Origin: Bifidobacteriaceae bacterium | GTDB taxonomy: Bacteria > Actinomycetota > Actinomycetes > Actinomycetales > Bifidobacteriaceae | Length of the DNA: 14,910 bases | Assembly (NCBI GenBank): GCA_030530905.1 | Contig: JAUMUB010000017.1 | Coordinates: forward strand, 1 to 14,910 | Reading direction: 5' to 3' | Shown: piece after piece, positions 6,965 to 13,959 of the stretch | Position numbering within the stretch: position 1 is the stretch's first letter | Layout of the letters: every line of letters starts with the position of its first letter | Notes under the pieces: model-generated | What the model was told of the DNA's origin: nothing | Databases searched by the model: none | What the model saw: the letters and a program-made list of their open reading frames with translations, nothing else | Made by a program: the position numbers and the translations under genes

Positions 6965-9670
6965 TTATGCACGTTTAATCTCTCGCATTTCGAAGGTTTC
7001 AATAATATCACCCATTTCAATATCGTTGAATGTTCCGAGGTTAATACCAGCTTCAAAACCTTCTTTAACGGATTGAACATCATCCTTGAATCGGCGCAAG
7101 GACGAGATTTCCAAATCATTAACAGTTGCAATACCATCGCGGAGAATACGGCACTTTGTACCACGCTTAACTTCGCCGTCCTGAACCATAACACCTGCAA
7201 TGTTACCGAACTTAGACGAGCGGAAGATTTCGCGAATCTCACTGTGGGAGGTGACCACTTCTTCATACTCAGGCTTAAGCATACCCTTCAAGGATGCTTC
7301 AATATCTTCAATTGCCTTGTAGATGATCGAGTAGTACTTAATCTCCACGCCTTCGCGTTCAGCAAAATCGGCAACCTGACGATTTGGACGAACGTTAAAT
7401 CCGATGATAACTGCCTTGTCAACAGTTGCAAGATTAACATCATTCTGGGTGATTGCACCAACACCGCGGTGAATAACCTGAATGCCAACCTCGTCAGAAA
7501 CCTCAATCTTCATCAAGGAGTCTTCCAAAGCCTCAACAGAACCTGAAGAGTCACCCTTGATAACGATGTTCAGCATATCAATCTCAGACTTTGCGAACTG
7601 CTCTTTAAGGCTTTCAAGAGACACGATCTTACGTCGTTTCGCAAGCTGGGCTGCGCGCTCAGTTGCCTGACGCTTTTCCGCGATCTGACGTGCAGCACGG
7701 TCGTCCGGCGCAACAAGGAACAAATCACCTGCTGTTGGCACTGACGTAAGACCTAACACCTGTACAGGCTGCGAAGGCTTCGCCTCCTTCATTTGACGAC
7801 CGTTCTCGTCTAACATTGCGCGGACTCGACCGTAGGATGTGCCAGTGACGATTGCGTCACCCACTCGAAGCGTGCCGGACTGCACAAGCACGGTGGCAAC
7901 TGCGCCTCGACCCTTGTCGAGGCGAGCTTCAATGGTTGCACCTCGTGCATCCATTGAAGGATTAGCGCGCAGATCCAACTCGGCATCAGCAGTTAACAGT
8001 ACGGATTCAAGAAGCTTGTCCACGTTGGTACCCTGCTTTGCGGAAATATCCACGAACATGGTGTCTCCACCATATTCTTCAGGAACAAGTCCGAATTCGG
8101 TGAGCTGACCACGAACCTTATCTGGGTTTGCACCCTGCACATCAATCTTGTTGACTGCAACAACGATTGGAACATGTGCTGCTTGCGCATGGTTAATTGC
8201 TTCAACAGTCTGAGGCATAACACCATCATCTGCAGCAACCACGAGGATAGCAACGTCTGTAAGTTCAGCACCTCGCGCACGCATTGCGGTAAACGCCTCG
8301 TGTCCAGGAGTATCAAGGAATGTGATTCGACGGTCTTCACCATCTAAGGTGACCTGAACCTGATATGCACCGATACGCTGAGTAATACCACCAGCTTCTC
8401 GCGCCACAACATTCGTTCGACGAATAGTGTCGAGCAAACGTGTTTTACCATGATCAACGTGACCCATAACGGTTACAACTGGAGGACGTGGTTTAAGATC
8501 TTTATCTTCTTGGAGTTCTTCTTCATCCAAGTCGATATCGAACTGTTGTAACAACTCTTTGTCTTCCTCTTCAGAAGACACCACATTAATATTCCAGCCG
8601 ATTTCTTCGCCAAGAATTTGGAATGTGGACTCGTCAAGAGATTGGGTTGCTGTTGCCATTTCACCCAAATGCATTAACACAGTTACTAATGCTGCTGGGT
8701 TCACACCAATCTTTTCAGCAAGGTCAGCTAATGAAGCACCCTGGCGAAGTCGAATTGTTTGACCATTACCAGATGGAATGCGAACACCACCGATGGTTGG
8801 CGCTTTCATCTCTTCGCTTTCCTGACGCTTTGCAAGCCTGTTCTTACGAGCCTTTGAAGACTTGCCACCCTGCTTACCAAAAGCACCTGCAGCTCCTCCG
8901 CGACCACGACCGCGTGGTGGTCCACCTGCTGCTGGAGCTGTTTGGAAGCTTGGCGCTCCAAAACGTCCATTCGAGCGACCGCCACCCTTTTGGGTTGGCT
9001 GTGCTACATTACCGCTCTGCTGAGCTTTTGCCTGATAATTGCCGCCGCCACGGTTTGGATTACCTCCACGATTCTTACCTTTTGTAGGGCGTGAACGACG
9101 TTCTTCTGCTCCATTCGCATTAGCATTAGCGGCATTACCTGCACCTGCTTTGCGATTAGGCTTTGACATTGGATGTGGGCGTGGAATATCACCAGGTGTA
9201 GGTGATTTCATGCCCTGCTTACGACTAAATGGATTGTTGCCAGGTCGAGGTCCGGAAGTTTTAGCACTACCTGATTTTACTCGAGGTGCTTGAGGCATCG
9301 GAATATCGATTTTTGGCTTATTATCCTTCTGAGTATTATTTGATGCAGCCTTCTTCTCAGCTTTTAGCGTTTCTGCTTTATCCTCTTTAACAGCAGCTTT
9401 AGCTGGCTTAGCTTTAGCAGCAGGTTTTGCAGACTTTTCACTTGTTGGCTTAGCTGTTTTTTTAGCCTGAGTAGCAGGCTTTGCTGGTTTAGCTTCTTGT
9501 GCTGCTGGCTGATTTTGCACAAAAGCTGCTTTAAGTTTGCGTACAACTGGAGCTTCGACTGTTGATGAAGCAGTCTTGACAAACTCACCTAATTCTTTAA
9601 GTTTCTCAAGCACTACCTTGCTTTCAACGCCTAATTCCTTAGCTAATTCATATACGCGCTGTTTTGCCAC
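6965..9670 (-). CDS. infB: Translation initiation factor IF-2
   Basis: This GTPase brings initiator fMet-tRNA to the 30S subunit and promotes subunit joining. Counted from this start, the N-terminal IF2N motif ([14 protein letters not shown]) is followed by a Lys/Ala/Pro-rich stretch (about 55-120) and a Gly/Arg/Asn-rich stretch (about 150-285). A second IF2N domain lies at about 305-370. The GTPase domain has G1 GHVDHGKT (403-410), G3 DTPGH (453-457) and G4 NKID (507-510). The beta-barrel and C-terminal fMet-tRNA-binding domains follow to 901 aa. I set the start at GTG 9668-9670 because AGGAG lies eight bases upstream and the protein then begins as IF-2 normally does. In-frame upstream GTGs at 9709 and 9703 lack a ribosome-binding site. 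Large low-complexity N-termini are usual in actinobacterial IF-2. Confidence 0.97.
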   Translation of the reverse strand: MAKQRVYELAKELGVESKVVLEKLKELGEFVKTASSTVEAPVVRKLKAAFVQNQPAAQEAKPAKPATQAKKTAKPTSEKSAKPAAKAKPAKAAVKEDKAETLKAEKKAASNNTQKDNKPKIDIPMPQAPRVKSGSAKTSGPRPGNNPFSRKQGMKSPTPGDIPRPHPMSKPNRKAGAGNAANANANGAEERRSRPTKGKNRGGNPNRGGGNYQAKAQQSGNVAQPTQKGGGRSNGRFGAPSFQTAPAAGGPPRGRGRGGAAGAFGKQGGKSSKARKNRLAKRQESEEMKAPTIGGVRIPSGNGQTIRLRQGASLADLAEKIGVNPAALVTVLMHLGEMATATQSLDESTFQILGEEIGWNINVVSSEEEDKELLQQFDIDLDEEELQEDKDLKPRPPVVTVMGHVDHGKTRLLDTIRRTNVVAREAGGITQRIGAYQVQVTLDGEDRRITFLDTPGHEAFTAMRARGAELTDVAILVVAADDGVMPQTVEAINHAQAAHVPIVVAVNKIDVQGANPDKVRGQLTEFGLVPEEYGGDTMFVDISAKQGTNVDKLLESVLLTADAELDLRANPSMDARGATIEARLDKGRGAVATVLVQSGTLRVGDAIVTGTSYGRVRAMLDENGRQMKEAKPSQPVQVLGLTSVPTAGDLFLVAPDDRAARQIAEKRQATERAAQLAKRRKIVSLESLKEQFAKSEIDMLNIVIKGDSSGSVEALEDSLMKIEVSDEVGIQVIHRGVGAITQNDVNLATVDKAVIIGFNVRPNRQVADFAEREGVEIKYYSIIYKAIEDIEASLKGMLKPEYEEVVTSHSEIREIFRSSKFGNIAGVMVQDGEVKRGTKCRILRDGIATVNDLEISSLRRFKDDVQSVKEGFEAGINLGTFNDIEMGDIIETFEMREIKRA

Positions 9671-9678
9671 GAATTTTT

Positions 9679-9683
9679 CTCCT
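9679..9683 (-). promoter_or_regulatory. Ribosome-binding site deciding the infB start
   Basis: AGGAG on the minus strand, eight bases before GTG 9668-9670. It lies inside the possible longer reading frame from 9709, which argues that the longer form is not the main product. Confidence 0.75.
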
Positions 9684-9778
9684 AATTCTGCAGTTGCGCG
9701 CACATGCACACAACTACTTTCTGTTGATTTCGAGCCGTTCTCGTCTCATCGTTCAACCATGATCGTATAACCTCTTTC

Positions 9779-9801
9779 TTAATCAGCGTTACGCTGATTA
9801 A
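9779..9801 (-). promoter_or_regulatory. Perfect hairpin in the nusA-infB gap
   Basis: TTAATCAGCG (9779-9788) and CGCTGATTAA (9792-9801) form a 10-bp stem with a 3-nt loop. No U-tract follows on either strand, so it is not a simple terminator. It sits in the 169-base spacer between nusA and infB, where many bacteria have ylxR. It could be an RNase site, a stability element or part of an attenuator. Confidence 0.5.
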
Positions 9802-9839
9802 CCGAAGTCAAGCATACTCTTGCCATTGGATTGAAACTA

Positions 9840-10877
9840 CTATTCACCAGACTGTGATTCTTCTTGATGAACATCAGATTGTGATTGTATTGATTCAATA
9901 CCAATCTTCCATCCTGTAAGCTTTGCTGCAAGGCGGGCATTCTGACCTTCCTTACCGATTGCTAATGAGAGTTGATCCTCATTAATTAAAGCCACAGCAG
10001 TCTTATTCTTTTCACTTACCACTCGTACTTCTGATACAACTGCAGGTGATAATGCTGCAGCTACGTATTCTTCAGGATTTGTTGAGTAGTCAACAATATC
10101 AATCTTCTCTGGACCTAAGTTTTCCATAATTGCGCGGACTCGACTACCACCAGGGCCGATTAACGCACCTTTTGGATTAATACCTTCAACATTTGCGCGA
10201 ACAGCAATTTTTGTACGAGCTCCAGCTTCACGTGCAATTGACATAATGGAAACAGCACCTGAAGTGATTTCTGGCACTTCACGTTCAAACAATCGACGTA
10301 CAAGATCTGGATGTGAACGTGACACCACGATTTCTGGACCGTGTAATCCTCGTCCAACGTTCACAACATATACGCGAAGACGTTCCCCATGATAATATCT
10401 CTCACCTGGCACCTGCTCTCGGCGTGGCAATAATGCTTCAACATCGCCCACTGCAATATGAATGTTGCTGGAATCTTTTCTATCCTGCTGAACAATACCA
10501 GTAATAAGCTTATTCTTTTGACCTGAAAAAGCACCTAATACTCGATCATCCTCAGCTTTACGGAATAATTGTCCTATTACTTGACGAGCTGTCGCAGCTG
10601 CTACTCGACCAAAATCTTGTGGAGTATCATCATATTCCTCACCAAACTCAATTGGAGGGTGCGGATTTTCTTCGGTAGGTTTTACTCGAATCTCATCGCG
10701 AGCCCAGATAGTAAATGCACCTGCGCGCGCATCTAATTCTACGCGAAAATGCTTTGCCGAATGAGGGGTCTTCAAGTATGCAAGACGTAGAGCTTCGGAT
10801 AATGCCTCATCTAATGTCTCTGAATCGATACCTTGCTCTTGAGCAAGCTGGTGAATACCTGTTAGGTCTAGTTCCAC
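9840..10877 (-). CDS. nusA: Transcription termination/antitermination factor NusA
   Basis: It binds RNA polymerase and nascent RNA and controls pausing, termination and antitermination. The N-terminal polymerase-binding domain covers about 1-105, an S1 domain about 110-175, and two KH domains about 180-335. KH1 has ALIGPGGSRVRAI (238-250) and IDIVDYS; KH2 has AIGKEGQNARLAAKLTGWKI (296-315). It ends at 345 aa with a short Gln/Ser/Glu tail and lacks the acidic repeats of proteobacterial NusA, as is usual in Gram-positives. The start is GTG 10875-10877 with GGGAGG seven bases upstream. It heads nusA-infB. rimP, which often precedes nusA, is absent; a divergent lipoprotein gene lies there instead. 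Confidence 0.96.
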   Translation of the reverse strand: MELDLTGIHQLAQEQGIDSETLDEALSEALRLAYLKTPHSAKHFRVELDARAGAFTIWARDEIRVKPTEENPHPPIEFGEEYDDTPQDFGRVAAATARQVIGQLFRKAEDDRVLGAFSGQKNKLITGIVQQDRKDSSNIHIAVGDVEALLPRREQVPGERYYHGERLRVYVVNVGRGLHGPEIVVSRSHPDLVRRLFEREVPEITSGAVSIMSIAREAGARTKIAVRANVEGINPKGALIGPGGSRVRAIMENLGPEKIDIVDYSTNPEEYVAAALSPAVVSEVRVVSEKNKTAVALINEDQLSLAIGKEGQNARLAAKLTGWKIGIESIQSQSDVHQEESQSGE

Positions 10878-10913
10878 GATAAGACCTCCCTATATGAAGT
10901 TATACGTATATAA

Positions 10914-10942
10914 TAAATAAATGCTATTTAGAAAATAGTCAC
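10914..10942 (-). promoter_or_regulatory. Possible nusA promoter
   Basis: On the minus strand GTGACT (10937-10942) and TATTTA (10914-10919) are 17 bases apart. The expected start leaves about 30 bases of leader before GTG. An inverted repeat, CTATTT-AGA-AAATAG (10924-10938), occupies the spacer and touches the -35. A perfect TATAAT on the plus strand at 10909-10914 has no matching -35. Confidence 0.35.
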
Positions 10943-10966
10943 ATACAGCTACTATTCTATGTGTTT

Positions 10967-11818
10967 ATGCAGACACATTTACGCACGCATTCACTTACAT
11001 CAATGCTACGAACTTTTTATCAGCTCAGTGTAAGTTTCGTATTAGTAATGTGTCTTTCAGCATGCTCACTACCAGTACTAGAAGGGCAACCAAGCAATAC
11101 TCAAGTTGTAGACGTATGTAACACTACATTGAGCTCTGCGGAAAAGAACTCAGACAATTCACAAACGCTACCATTTGCTTTTATGCAAGCAATTGTAGCT
11201 CAAAACGCTACTTCTCAATGGCTAAACACTGCAACAACGTGTCCTCAATTTTACAATACTGCTGTTATTCGAGCCGCTCAATCAATGTACACGCAGAAAA
11301 TTCTTGCTGATAAACTCGGCGTAACTCCTGCATTCTCCCCTATTTTCCGACTTGACAATGTGAAAGCGTTAAGCTTAGACGATTTAAATGCTCAACATAT
11401 TATGCTTGCAACAGATCGTGCTGGTTTTGCTTTAGAAGTTATTGCAGGTAAAAAAACAGATCTTTCACTACTTAGTTTAAGCGATAATTTAAGAACAGTA
11501 TCAAATCAAGTTCTTACCATTACTCAATTATCTAAAGATCCTCGCCAAAAAATCTACGATGCAAACACAATAATGAACAATGTGGATTCAATGATTGACC
11601 CCTCAACTCATTTGCTCGCTCCAACAGTAAGTATTATTGAAATCAACTGTGTGCGCGAAAGTCTTGCATCAATTAATTTCAGCAAAAATGCTTTTGCGAA
11701 GAATTCTCTCGATCAGAACACAGGAATGAAACAGCTCGCATTGCTACTAGCATCATATATGTATGATGCGTTTACTCGAGGATATCCTTCAGGTGACTTC
11801 GCACTACTTCACCAGTAA
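10967..11818 (+). CDS. Predicted lipoprotein of unknown function
   Basis: I do not recognise this family. The N-terminus has an Arg before a hydrophobic stretch and the lipobox CLSAC, so the protein should be lipid-anchored outside the membrane. The lipidated Cys is residue 33 from this start. Three more Cys follow in the mature part (about 51, 92 and 218). After a polar linker the body looks mostly helical, with no membrane segment and no motif I can name. No Shine-Dalgarno precedes any candidate start: GTG 10961, ATG 10967 or ATG 11003. I prefer 10967 because TATTCT at 10953-10958 could be a -10 giving a leaderless message; 11003 would give the most compact signal peptide. The gene is a lone plus-strand gene between two minus-strand blocks, divergent from nusA. 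Confidence 0.75.
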   Translation: MQTHLRTHSLTSMLRTFYQLSVSFVLVMCLSACSLPVLEGQPSNTQVVDVCNTTLSSAEKNSDNSQTLPFAFMQAIVAQNATSQWLNTATTCPQFYNTAVIRAAQSMYTQKILADKLGVTPAFSPIFRLDNVKALSLDDLNAQHIMLATDRAGFALEVIAGKKTDLSLLSLSDNLRTVSNQVLTITQLSKDPRQKIYDANTIMNNVDSMIDPSTHLLAPTVSIIEINCVRESLASINFSKNAFAKNSLDQNTGMKQLALLLASYMYDAFTRGYPSGDFALLHQ

Positions 11819-11911
11819 GAAACTGCGCTTAATAAATTATTTCACACTATTTCATCAATAAAACTCTGCAATAACAGCATTTTATATTTATTTTTTAGGA
11901 TTCTTTAAGGT

Positions 11912-12022
11912 TACACTATGACTTATTTAAGATAAGAGTAGTTAAATATAAATATCAGCACAAAGCTGAATATATCTTCTTCTCTTCTCTCATATGGTTC
12001 TGCATTAGGCAGAACCTTTTTT
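11912..12022 (+). ncRNA. Candidate small RNA or structured 3' UTR
   Basis: A hairpin with the stem CAGC/GCTG (11956-11968, extended by A-T pairs) is followed by an unpaired CU-rich run (about 11975-11991, TCTTCTTCTCTTCTCTC) and a strong terminator. CU-rich runs of this kind in Gram-positive small RNAs pair with Shine-Dalgarno sequences. The possible -10 is TACACT (11912-11917), with no convincing -35. The stretch could equally be the 3' end of the lipoprotein message. Confidence 0.25.
11996..12022 (+). terminator. Intrinsic terminator, plus strand
   Basis: GGTTCTGC (11996-12003) pairs perfectly with GCAGAACC (12009-12016) around a 5-nt loop; TTTTTT follows at 12017-12022. It ends transcription from the lipoprotein gene or from a separate small RNA. 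Confidence 0.9.
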
Positions 12023-12197
12023 ATCCTCGAAATAGTAAGAACAACACCATGCACTAAGTGTTGTAAATCTATTTCATTTCCAGCTTCTATTTATTACATT
12101 TCCTCTTCTAAATTCTGTAAATATTAGCTGAATAATATTTGGCAATACAAGATAGAAATATCACACACTTGAAAACTAAAACAATTTCTACATAGCA

Positions 12198-12235
12198 AAA
12201 TCCTCGTCATGAATATAACTTCATAACGAGGATTT
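12198..12235 (-). terminator. Probable terminator of the tRNA-Ser transcript
   Basis: AAATCCTCGT (12198-12207) and ACGAGGATTT (12226-12235) form a 10-bp stem, extended by ATGAA/TTCAT after one mismatch, with a 6-nt loop. The minus-strand 3' arm ends in TTTT, a short U-tract. It begins five bases past the tRNA discriminator. Confidence 0.7.
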
Positions 12236-12240
12236 ACAGG

Positions 12241-12325
12241 CGGATGAGGCGGGATTTGAACCCGCGAAGGTTTAACCCTTACACGCTTTCGAGGCGCGCT
12301 CCTTCGACCGCTCGGACACTCACCC
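12241..12325 (-). tRNA. tRNA-Ser(CGA)
   Basis: The 85-nt cloverleaf can be drawn completely. The acceptor stem GGGTGAG/CTCATCC has one G-T pair and discriminator G. The D-arm stem is TCC/GGA. The anticodon stem is CGCGC/GCGTG with loop CTCGAAA, giving anticodon CGA, which reads UCG. The variable arm is long, as in serine tRNAs. The T-arm is GCGGG-TTCAAAT-CCCGC. The 3' end is followed by CCT, so the CCA tail is not encoded and must be added by the nucleotidyltransferase. Transcription probably starts at the promoter overlapping the truA end, or reads through from truA. Confidence 0.96.
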
Positions 12326-12327
12326 AT

Positions 12328-12370
12328 AGTTGCTTACTTCACACATGCTCAGCACGAACAAAAAGCAACT
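12328..12370 (-). repeat. Inverted repeat in the tRNA-Ser 5' leader
   Basis: AGTTGCTT (12328-12335) and AAGCAACT (12363-12370) are perfect 8-base complements enclosing 27 bases with a smaller internal TGCT/AGCA. In the precursor the helix would start at about the predicted transcript 5' end and finish two bases before the mature tRNA. Confidence 0.45.
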
Positions 12371-12375
12371 TTCAA

Positions 12376-12404
12376 ATTATAAAATACAGTTAAGACTCAG
12401 TCCA
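12376..12404 (-). promoter_or_regulatory. Probable promoter for tRNA-Ser
   Basis: A perfect -10 TATAAT (12376-12381, minus strand) lies 17 bases from a -35-like TGGACT (12399-12404, four of six consensus bases). It overlaps the last codons of truA. The predicted start near 12369 gives a leader of about 44 bases before the tRNA. Confidence 0.5.
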
Positions 12405-13305
12405 AACTTCTTTTTGCGCGCACCAAATCAGCGCGTGAGGCAAGTAAGTCATCTTGAGGATATTCAACGTGTTCCAGCGTTAAACCACACGCATCAATAG
12501 GGCCGGTTGACCCCTCACGTAATGGATGTTGCATTTTCTCTTCAAACCAATCCAACGTTTTTTTATGCATACCAATTTGGACGCAAGCATTTACCAGTGA
12601 GCGAACCATATTATGCGCGAACGCGTCCGCTACAATAGTAAAACACAGTAAGCCAGATTCAACCGTATCAGGATTATACGCAATCTGTGTTTTTTTTGCA
12701 GTTTCGGACAGCAAAGTACGATTATCTATTCTTTCCCAATACGCTGTTTTTACTTCACGAATTGTTGTCCCATTTGGATTTGGTATTGCGAACGAACCAA
12801 AATCATGTAAACCGATAATTAACCCAGCCGCTTCATTCATCAGTTTAATATCGAGTTTTTGTCGTATTCTCAATATGCAATTGCGAAGTCGTGGATCATA
12901 AGAACGTTCATCATCACAAATACGATACACATACGTTCTATCCAACGCCGAAAAACGGGCATCAAAGCCCTCAGGAGCTTCACTCACACTATGAACAGCA
13001 ATATCTGAAGGAAGCACACGGCGCAGCCGGTATTCCAAAGCGTGTATAGCGTCAGTTTGCATATAACCAACACATCGTTGCAAGCTTACCTCGTCCACAT
13101 CAACGTGACAAACTTGGTGATTAGCATGAACACCAGTATCAGTTCTTCCCGCAACCACAATTTGCAAGAATTGATCGCCAGATTGAATACGAAGAAGTTT
13201 TTCTAACGCATGTTGTAACTCACCTTGCACAGTTCGCAATGTTGGCTGTTTTGCCCAGCCATGAAAGTTAGTGCCATCATAAGCTAAATCAATTCGTATT
13301 CTCAT
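12397..13305 (-). CDS. truA: tRNA pseudouridine(38-40) synthase TruA
   Basis: It makes pseudouridine at positions 38-40 in the anticodon stem-loop of many tRNAs. Counted from this start, the N-terminus reads MRIRIDLAYDGTNFHGWA, and AGRTDTGVHA carries the catalytic Asp56. FDARFSALDRTYVYRI, HDFGSF and DAFAHNMVRSLVNACVQIG are the other family blocks. Length is 302 aa, a little above average. I prefer ATG 13303-13305 over ATG 13309-13311: the protein then begins like its relatives, and a perfect TATAAT eight bases upstream points to a near-leaderless message. No Shine-Dalgarno is present. It follows rplQ, as in many actinobacteria, but a terminator lies between them. Confidence 0.95.
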   Translation of the reverse strand: MRIRIDLAYDGTNFHGWAKQPTLRTVQGELQHALEKLLRIQSGDQFLQIVVAGRTDTGVHANHQVCHVDVDEVSLQRCVGYMQTDAIHALEYRLRRVLPSDIAVHSVSEAPEGFDARFSALDRTYVYRICDDERSYDPRLRNCILRIRQKLDIKLMNEAAGLIIGLHDFGSFAIPNPNGTTIREVKTAYWERIDNRTLLSETAKKTQIAYNPDTVESGLLCFTIVADAFAHNMVRSLVNACVQIGMHKKTLDWFEEKMQHPLREGSTGPIDACGLTLEHVEYPQDDLLASRADLVRAKRSLD

Positions 13306-13313
13306 CAACATTA

Positions 13314-13319
13314 ATTATA
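13314..13319 (-). promoter_or_regulatory. -10 element of truA
   Basis: TATAAT on the minus strand, two bases before the outer ATG and eight before the inner one. A TTGTTT 15 bases upstream is a weak -35. The start of transcription should fall at about the inner ATG, giving a leaderless or one-base-leader mRNA. Confidence 0.5.
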
Positions 13320-13347
13320 AAATCCGCTATCTATAAACAACGTTAAA

Positions 13348-13386
13348 ATTAAAAGGCCAGAAACATAATGCTTCTGACCTTTTAAT
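13348..13386 (-). terminator. Intrinsic terminator of the rpoA-rplQ operon
   Basis: A long stem is formed by 13348-13362 and 13372-13386: 15 pairs, one of them a U.G wobble in the minus-strand RNA, with a 9-nt loop. The 3' arm ends CCTTTTAATTTT, giving an interrupted U-tract. It lies 16 bases after the rplQ stop. Confidence 0.85.
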
Positions 13387-13402
13387 AACGCTTATCAGAG
13401 AA

Positions 13403-13879
13403 TTACTCTGCTGCTTCTTCGCTTGTTGCTTCTGCAGTTGGTTCAGCTTCCTTAGTTGCTTCTTCTTTAGCTGCAACCTTAGTAGCTGCCTGTGCTTCCT
13501 TTACAACACTCTTCTTAGCAACAGGCTCGGTAACAAGCTCAATAATAGCCTGTGGAGCATTATCGCTAGTACGTGGAGCAATCTTAACAATGCGGGTGTA
13601 GCCACCTTCGCGTTGCTGCATTTGCTCAGCGATCTGAGTGAAAAGTACGTGCACAACACTCTTGTTACGAATTACGCGCAAAACGCGACGACGAGAGTGT
13701 AAATCACCACGCTTAGCGAACGTAATTAAACGTTCAGCCAATGGGCGAAGACGCTTTGCCTTTGGCAAAGTAGTTGTAATACGACCATTCTGGAAAAGAC
13801 TAGTCGCCATATTTGCCAACATAAGGCGCTCATGAGCTGGACTTGAAGCCAGACGTGGGCCTTTCTTTGGTCTAGGCAT
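13403..13879 (-). CDS. rplQ: 50S ribosomal protein L17
   Basis: This structural protein lies near the exit-tunnel side of the large subunit. The core (1 to about 119) starts [20 protein letters not shown] and has [38 protein letters not shown] in short order, followed by [12 protein letters not shown]. Beyond it lies a 40-residue Ala/Glu/Lys tail (about 119-158), low in complexity and probably disordered; such tails are common in actinobacterial L17. The start ATG has AAGGAG five bases upstream. The gene follows rpoA after 80 bases and is closed by a terminator. Confidence 0.97.
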   Translation of the reverse strand: MPRPKKGPRLASSPAHERLMLANMATSLFQNGRITTTLPKAKRLRPLAERLITFAKRGDLHSRRRVLRVIRNKSVVHVLFTQIAEQMQQREGGYTRIVKIAPRTSDNAPQAIIELVTEPVAKKSVVKEAQAATKVAAKEEATKEAEPTAEATSEEAAE

Positions 13880-13895
13880 GTTAACTCCTTATTAT

Positions 13896-13937
13896 CATAA
13901 GCACAGGTGGGCATTCGCCCGAACATCCGCACTTATG
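13896..13937 (-). promoter_or_regulatory. Structured rpoA-rplQ intercistronic element
   Basis: An outer CATAAG/CTTATG stem (13896-13901 with 13932-13937) encloses a GGGC/GCCC hairpin (13909-13912 with 13917-13920) with a 4-nt loop. It has no U-tract and ends 17 bases before the rplQ start. It may be a processing or stability site. Confidence 0.35.
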
Positions 13938-13959
13938 GTTTGTAGTGAAACCAGTAAAT

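Larger units (their letters stand above)
11819..12240. other. Gene-poor region between the lipoprotein gene and tRNA-Ser
   Basis: These 422 bases hold no credible protein gene. From the left: a weak AT-rich hairpin (about 11858-11885) followed by TTTTTT at 11891-11896, which may end the lipoprotein message; a possible small-RNA unit (about 11912-12022) ending in a strong terminator; two stems without T-runs (12041-12064 and 12119-12140); and the tRNA-Ser terminator (12198-12235). Confidence 0.6.

Noticed and set aside
6834..7076. 80-aa plus-strand open frame at the infB 3' end
   Set aside because: It overlaps the infB terminator and coding end antisense, has no ribosome-binding site and looks like a chance frame.
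8623..9087. 154-aa plus-strand open frame inside infB
   Set aside because: Antisense shadow of the biased infB low-complexity and G-domain codons; the sense frame is clearly IF-2.
9671..9709. Thirteen-residue N-terminal extension of IF-2 from GTG 9709
   Set aside because: No ribosome-binding site there, whereas AGGAG precedes GTG 9670 and the shorter form begins like normal IF-2.
9720..9770. Tiny overlapping frames (4 and 11 codons) in the nusA-infB gap as a leader peptide or ylxR remnant
   Set aside because: Too short, no YlxR motif and no good ribosome-binding site.
10909..10914. Perfect TATAAT on the plus strand before the lipoprotein gene
   Set aside because: No recognisable -35 at 16-18 bases, and the sequence is AT-rich; not called as a promoter.
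12041..12064. Hairpin ACAACAC/GTGTTGT between the convergent terminators
   Set aside because: Ten-nt loop and no T-run; with the AAATATT/AATATTT stem at 12119-12140 it is as likely chance in AT-rich DNA.
12124..12327. 67-aa minus-strand open frame beginning MGECPSGRRS
   Set aside because: It reads through the tRNA-Ser gene; the peptide is a translated tRNA artefact.
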